DNA of 20,630 nucleotides, taken from Clostridia bacterium (lineage in GTDB: Bacteria > Bacillota > Clostridia > Oscillospirales > Acutalibacteraceae). Shown piece by piece: positions 20,423 through 20,630 of this stretch; the first letter of the stretch is position 1, and each line of letters starts with the position of its first letter. The notes under the pieces were generated by a model that searched no databases, was not told the DNA's origin, and saw nothing but the letters and a program-made list of their open reading frames with translations. The stretch is taken from assembly GCA_900755995.1 (NCBI GenBank), contig CAAEIM010000093.1, forward strand, positions 1 through 20,630, given 5' to 3'. Position numbers and translations under genes: made by a program.

Positions 20423-20519
20423 TAGTTCGGGCAACGCTCAAAGAGCCTACATACTTTTACACATACATTTTACCACAAGCACGGTACAATGTCAATAATC
20501 AGAAAGGCAGTAAAGACAT

Positions 20520-20549
20520 ATGAAAAATACCAGTAAATTCTCAAAGTAA
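20520..20549 (+). CDS. Putative nine-residue leader peptide
   Basis: ATG-AAA-AAT-ACC-AGT-AAA-TT-C-TCA-AAG-TAA encodes MKNTSKFSK. AAAGG (20503-20507) lies 12 nt upstream and TACAAT (20485-20490) is a possible -10 without a clear -35. The last codons and stop lie in the left arm of a long hairpin, as in translational attenuators of antibiotic-resistance genes (erm, cat). It is too short to be sure by itself; the context is the evidence. Confidence 0.5.
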   Translation: MKNTSKFSK

Positions 20550-20630
20550 ATGCAACAGTAGAATTTGAAAATGCATTTACTCTGAGAAAGAAAAAGTGGT
20601 AGCATTAAGTCTGAGAAAAGGAGGTCTCAG
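20538..20630 (+). promoter_or_regulatory. Putative translational attenuator before a gene outside the window
   Basis: Hairpin 1: 20538-20554 pairs with 20572-20588 (17 bp, one mismatch, 17-nt loop; the right arm starts TGCATTTACTC). Hairpin 2: CTGAGA (20611-20616) pairs with TCTCAG (20625-20630), with the perfect ribosome binding site AGGAGG within its 8-nt loop region. CTGAGA also occurs in the right arm of hairpin 1, and the left arm TTCTCA could pair with either copy, so mutually exclusive folds are possible. The start codon of the controlled gene must lie just past 20630. Confidence 0.6.

Larger units (their letters stand above)
17978..20630. mobile_element. Left part of an integrated mobile element (ICE, IME or prophage)
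   Basis: The stretch starts at the tRNA-Thr fragment and runs past the window end. Its gene content differs from the housekeeping region to the left: short operons for a ribbon-helix-helix protein with a toxin-antitoxin-like pair, a HIRAN-domain protein and an ImmA/IrrE-like peptidase, all common in conjugative elements of gut Firmicutes. No integrase, relaxase or structural gene is visible, so the class of element is open. Confidence 0.65.

Overview
The window looks like a chromosomal segment of a low-to-mid GC anaerobic Firmicute, most likely class Clostridia, order Oscillospirales (Ruminococcus or [Eubacterium] siraeum-like). The pointers are the HPr sequence with both His15 and Ser46, strong AGGAGG ribosome binding sites, near-consensus sigma-A promoters (TTGACA/TATAAT, 16-18 bp spacers), use of TTG and GTG starts, and Clostridia-type gene neighbours (rimM-trmD, rsmD-coaD). 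The genus is inference; no complete 16S is present. TGA is used as an ordinary stop in many genes here, so the standard bacterial code applies.

Layout. 1-500: two nearly identical 5S rRNA genes, the second with its own promoter and terminator. 700-3670: glgB (glycogen branching enzyme, minus strand) divergent from a TetR-family regulator, with a 44-bp direct repeat between them. 3675-5510: rimM-trmD (ribosome/tRNA maturation), then ptsH (HPr) with its own promoter and terminator. 5528-10924: uvrC, then a complete-looking folate operon folE - HD hydrolase - folP - folBK fusion - folA. This block is bounded by two inverted copies of an undescribed ~68-bp repeat; one copy forms part of a foldable leader in front of uvrC, the other abuts the 3' end of folA. 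11174-12337: a lipoprotein of unknown function. 12564-14360: rsmD-coaD-coiled-coil protein, closed by a strong bidirectional terminator. 14481-16350: a C39-like peptidase lipoprotein and a membrane-anchored TPR protein, both on the minus strand.

16431-17791 is a decaying resistance/modification cluster on the minus strand: a class I methyltransferase split by one in-frame TGA, an AAC(6')-like acetyltransferase broken by a +1 frameshift, and the 3' tail of a second copy of the same methyltransferase.

17934-17977 is the 3' part of a tRNA-Thr(GGT) gene with its native terminator just beyond. I read this as the distal attachment site of an integrated element that fills the rest of the window and continues past its right edge. 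The element's left part holds 11-bp repeats resembling integrase arm sites, a minus-strand operon (ribbon-helix-helix protein, DUF4258-like protein, YgiT-type zinc-finger protein: a probable toxin-antitoxin module), and a divergent plus-strand operon (HIRAN-domain protein, ImmA/IrrE-like metallopeptidase, 58-aa protein). Both operons share a control region with three helically phased TACACTTAA boxes, one inside each promoter. The window ends in what looks like a translational attenuator: a nine-residue leader peptide whose stop codon lies in a 17-bp hairpin, followed by a second hairpin carrying an AGGAGG ribosome binding site in its loop, for a gene that begins outside the window.
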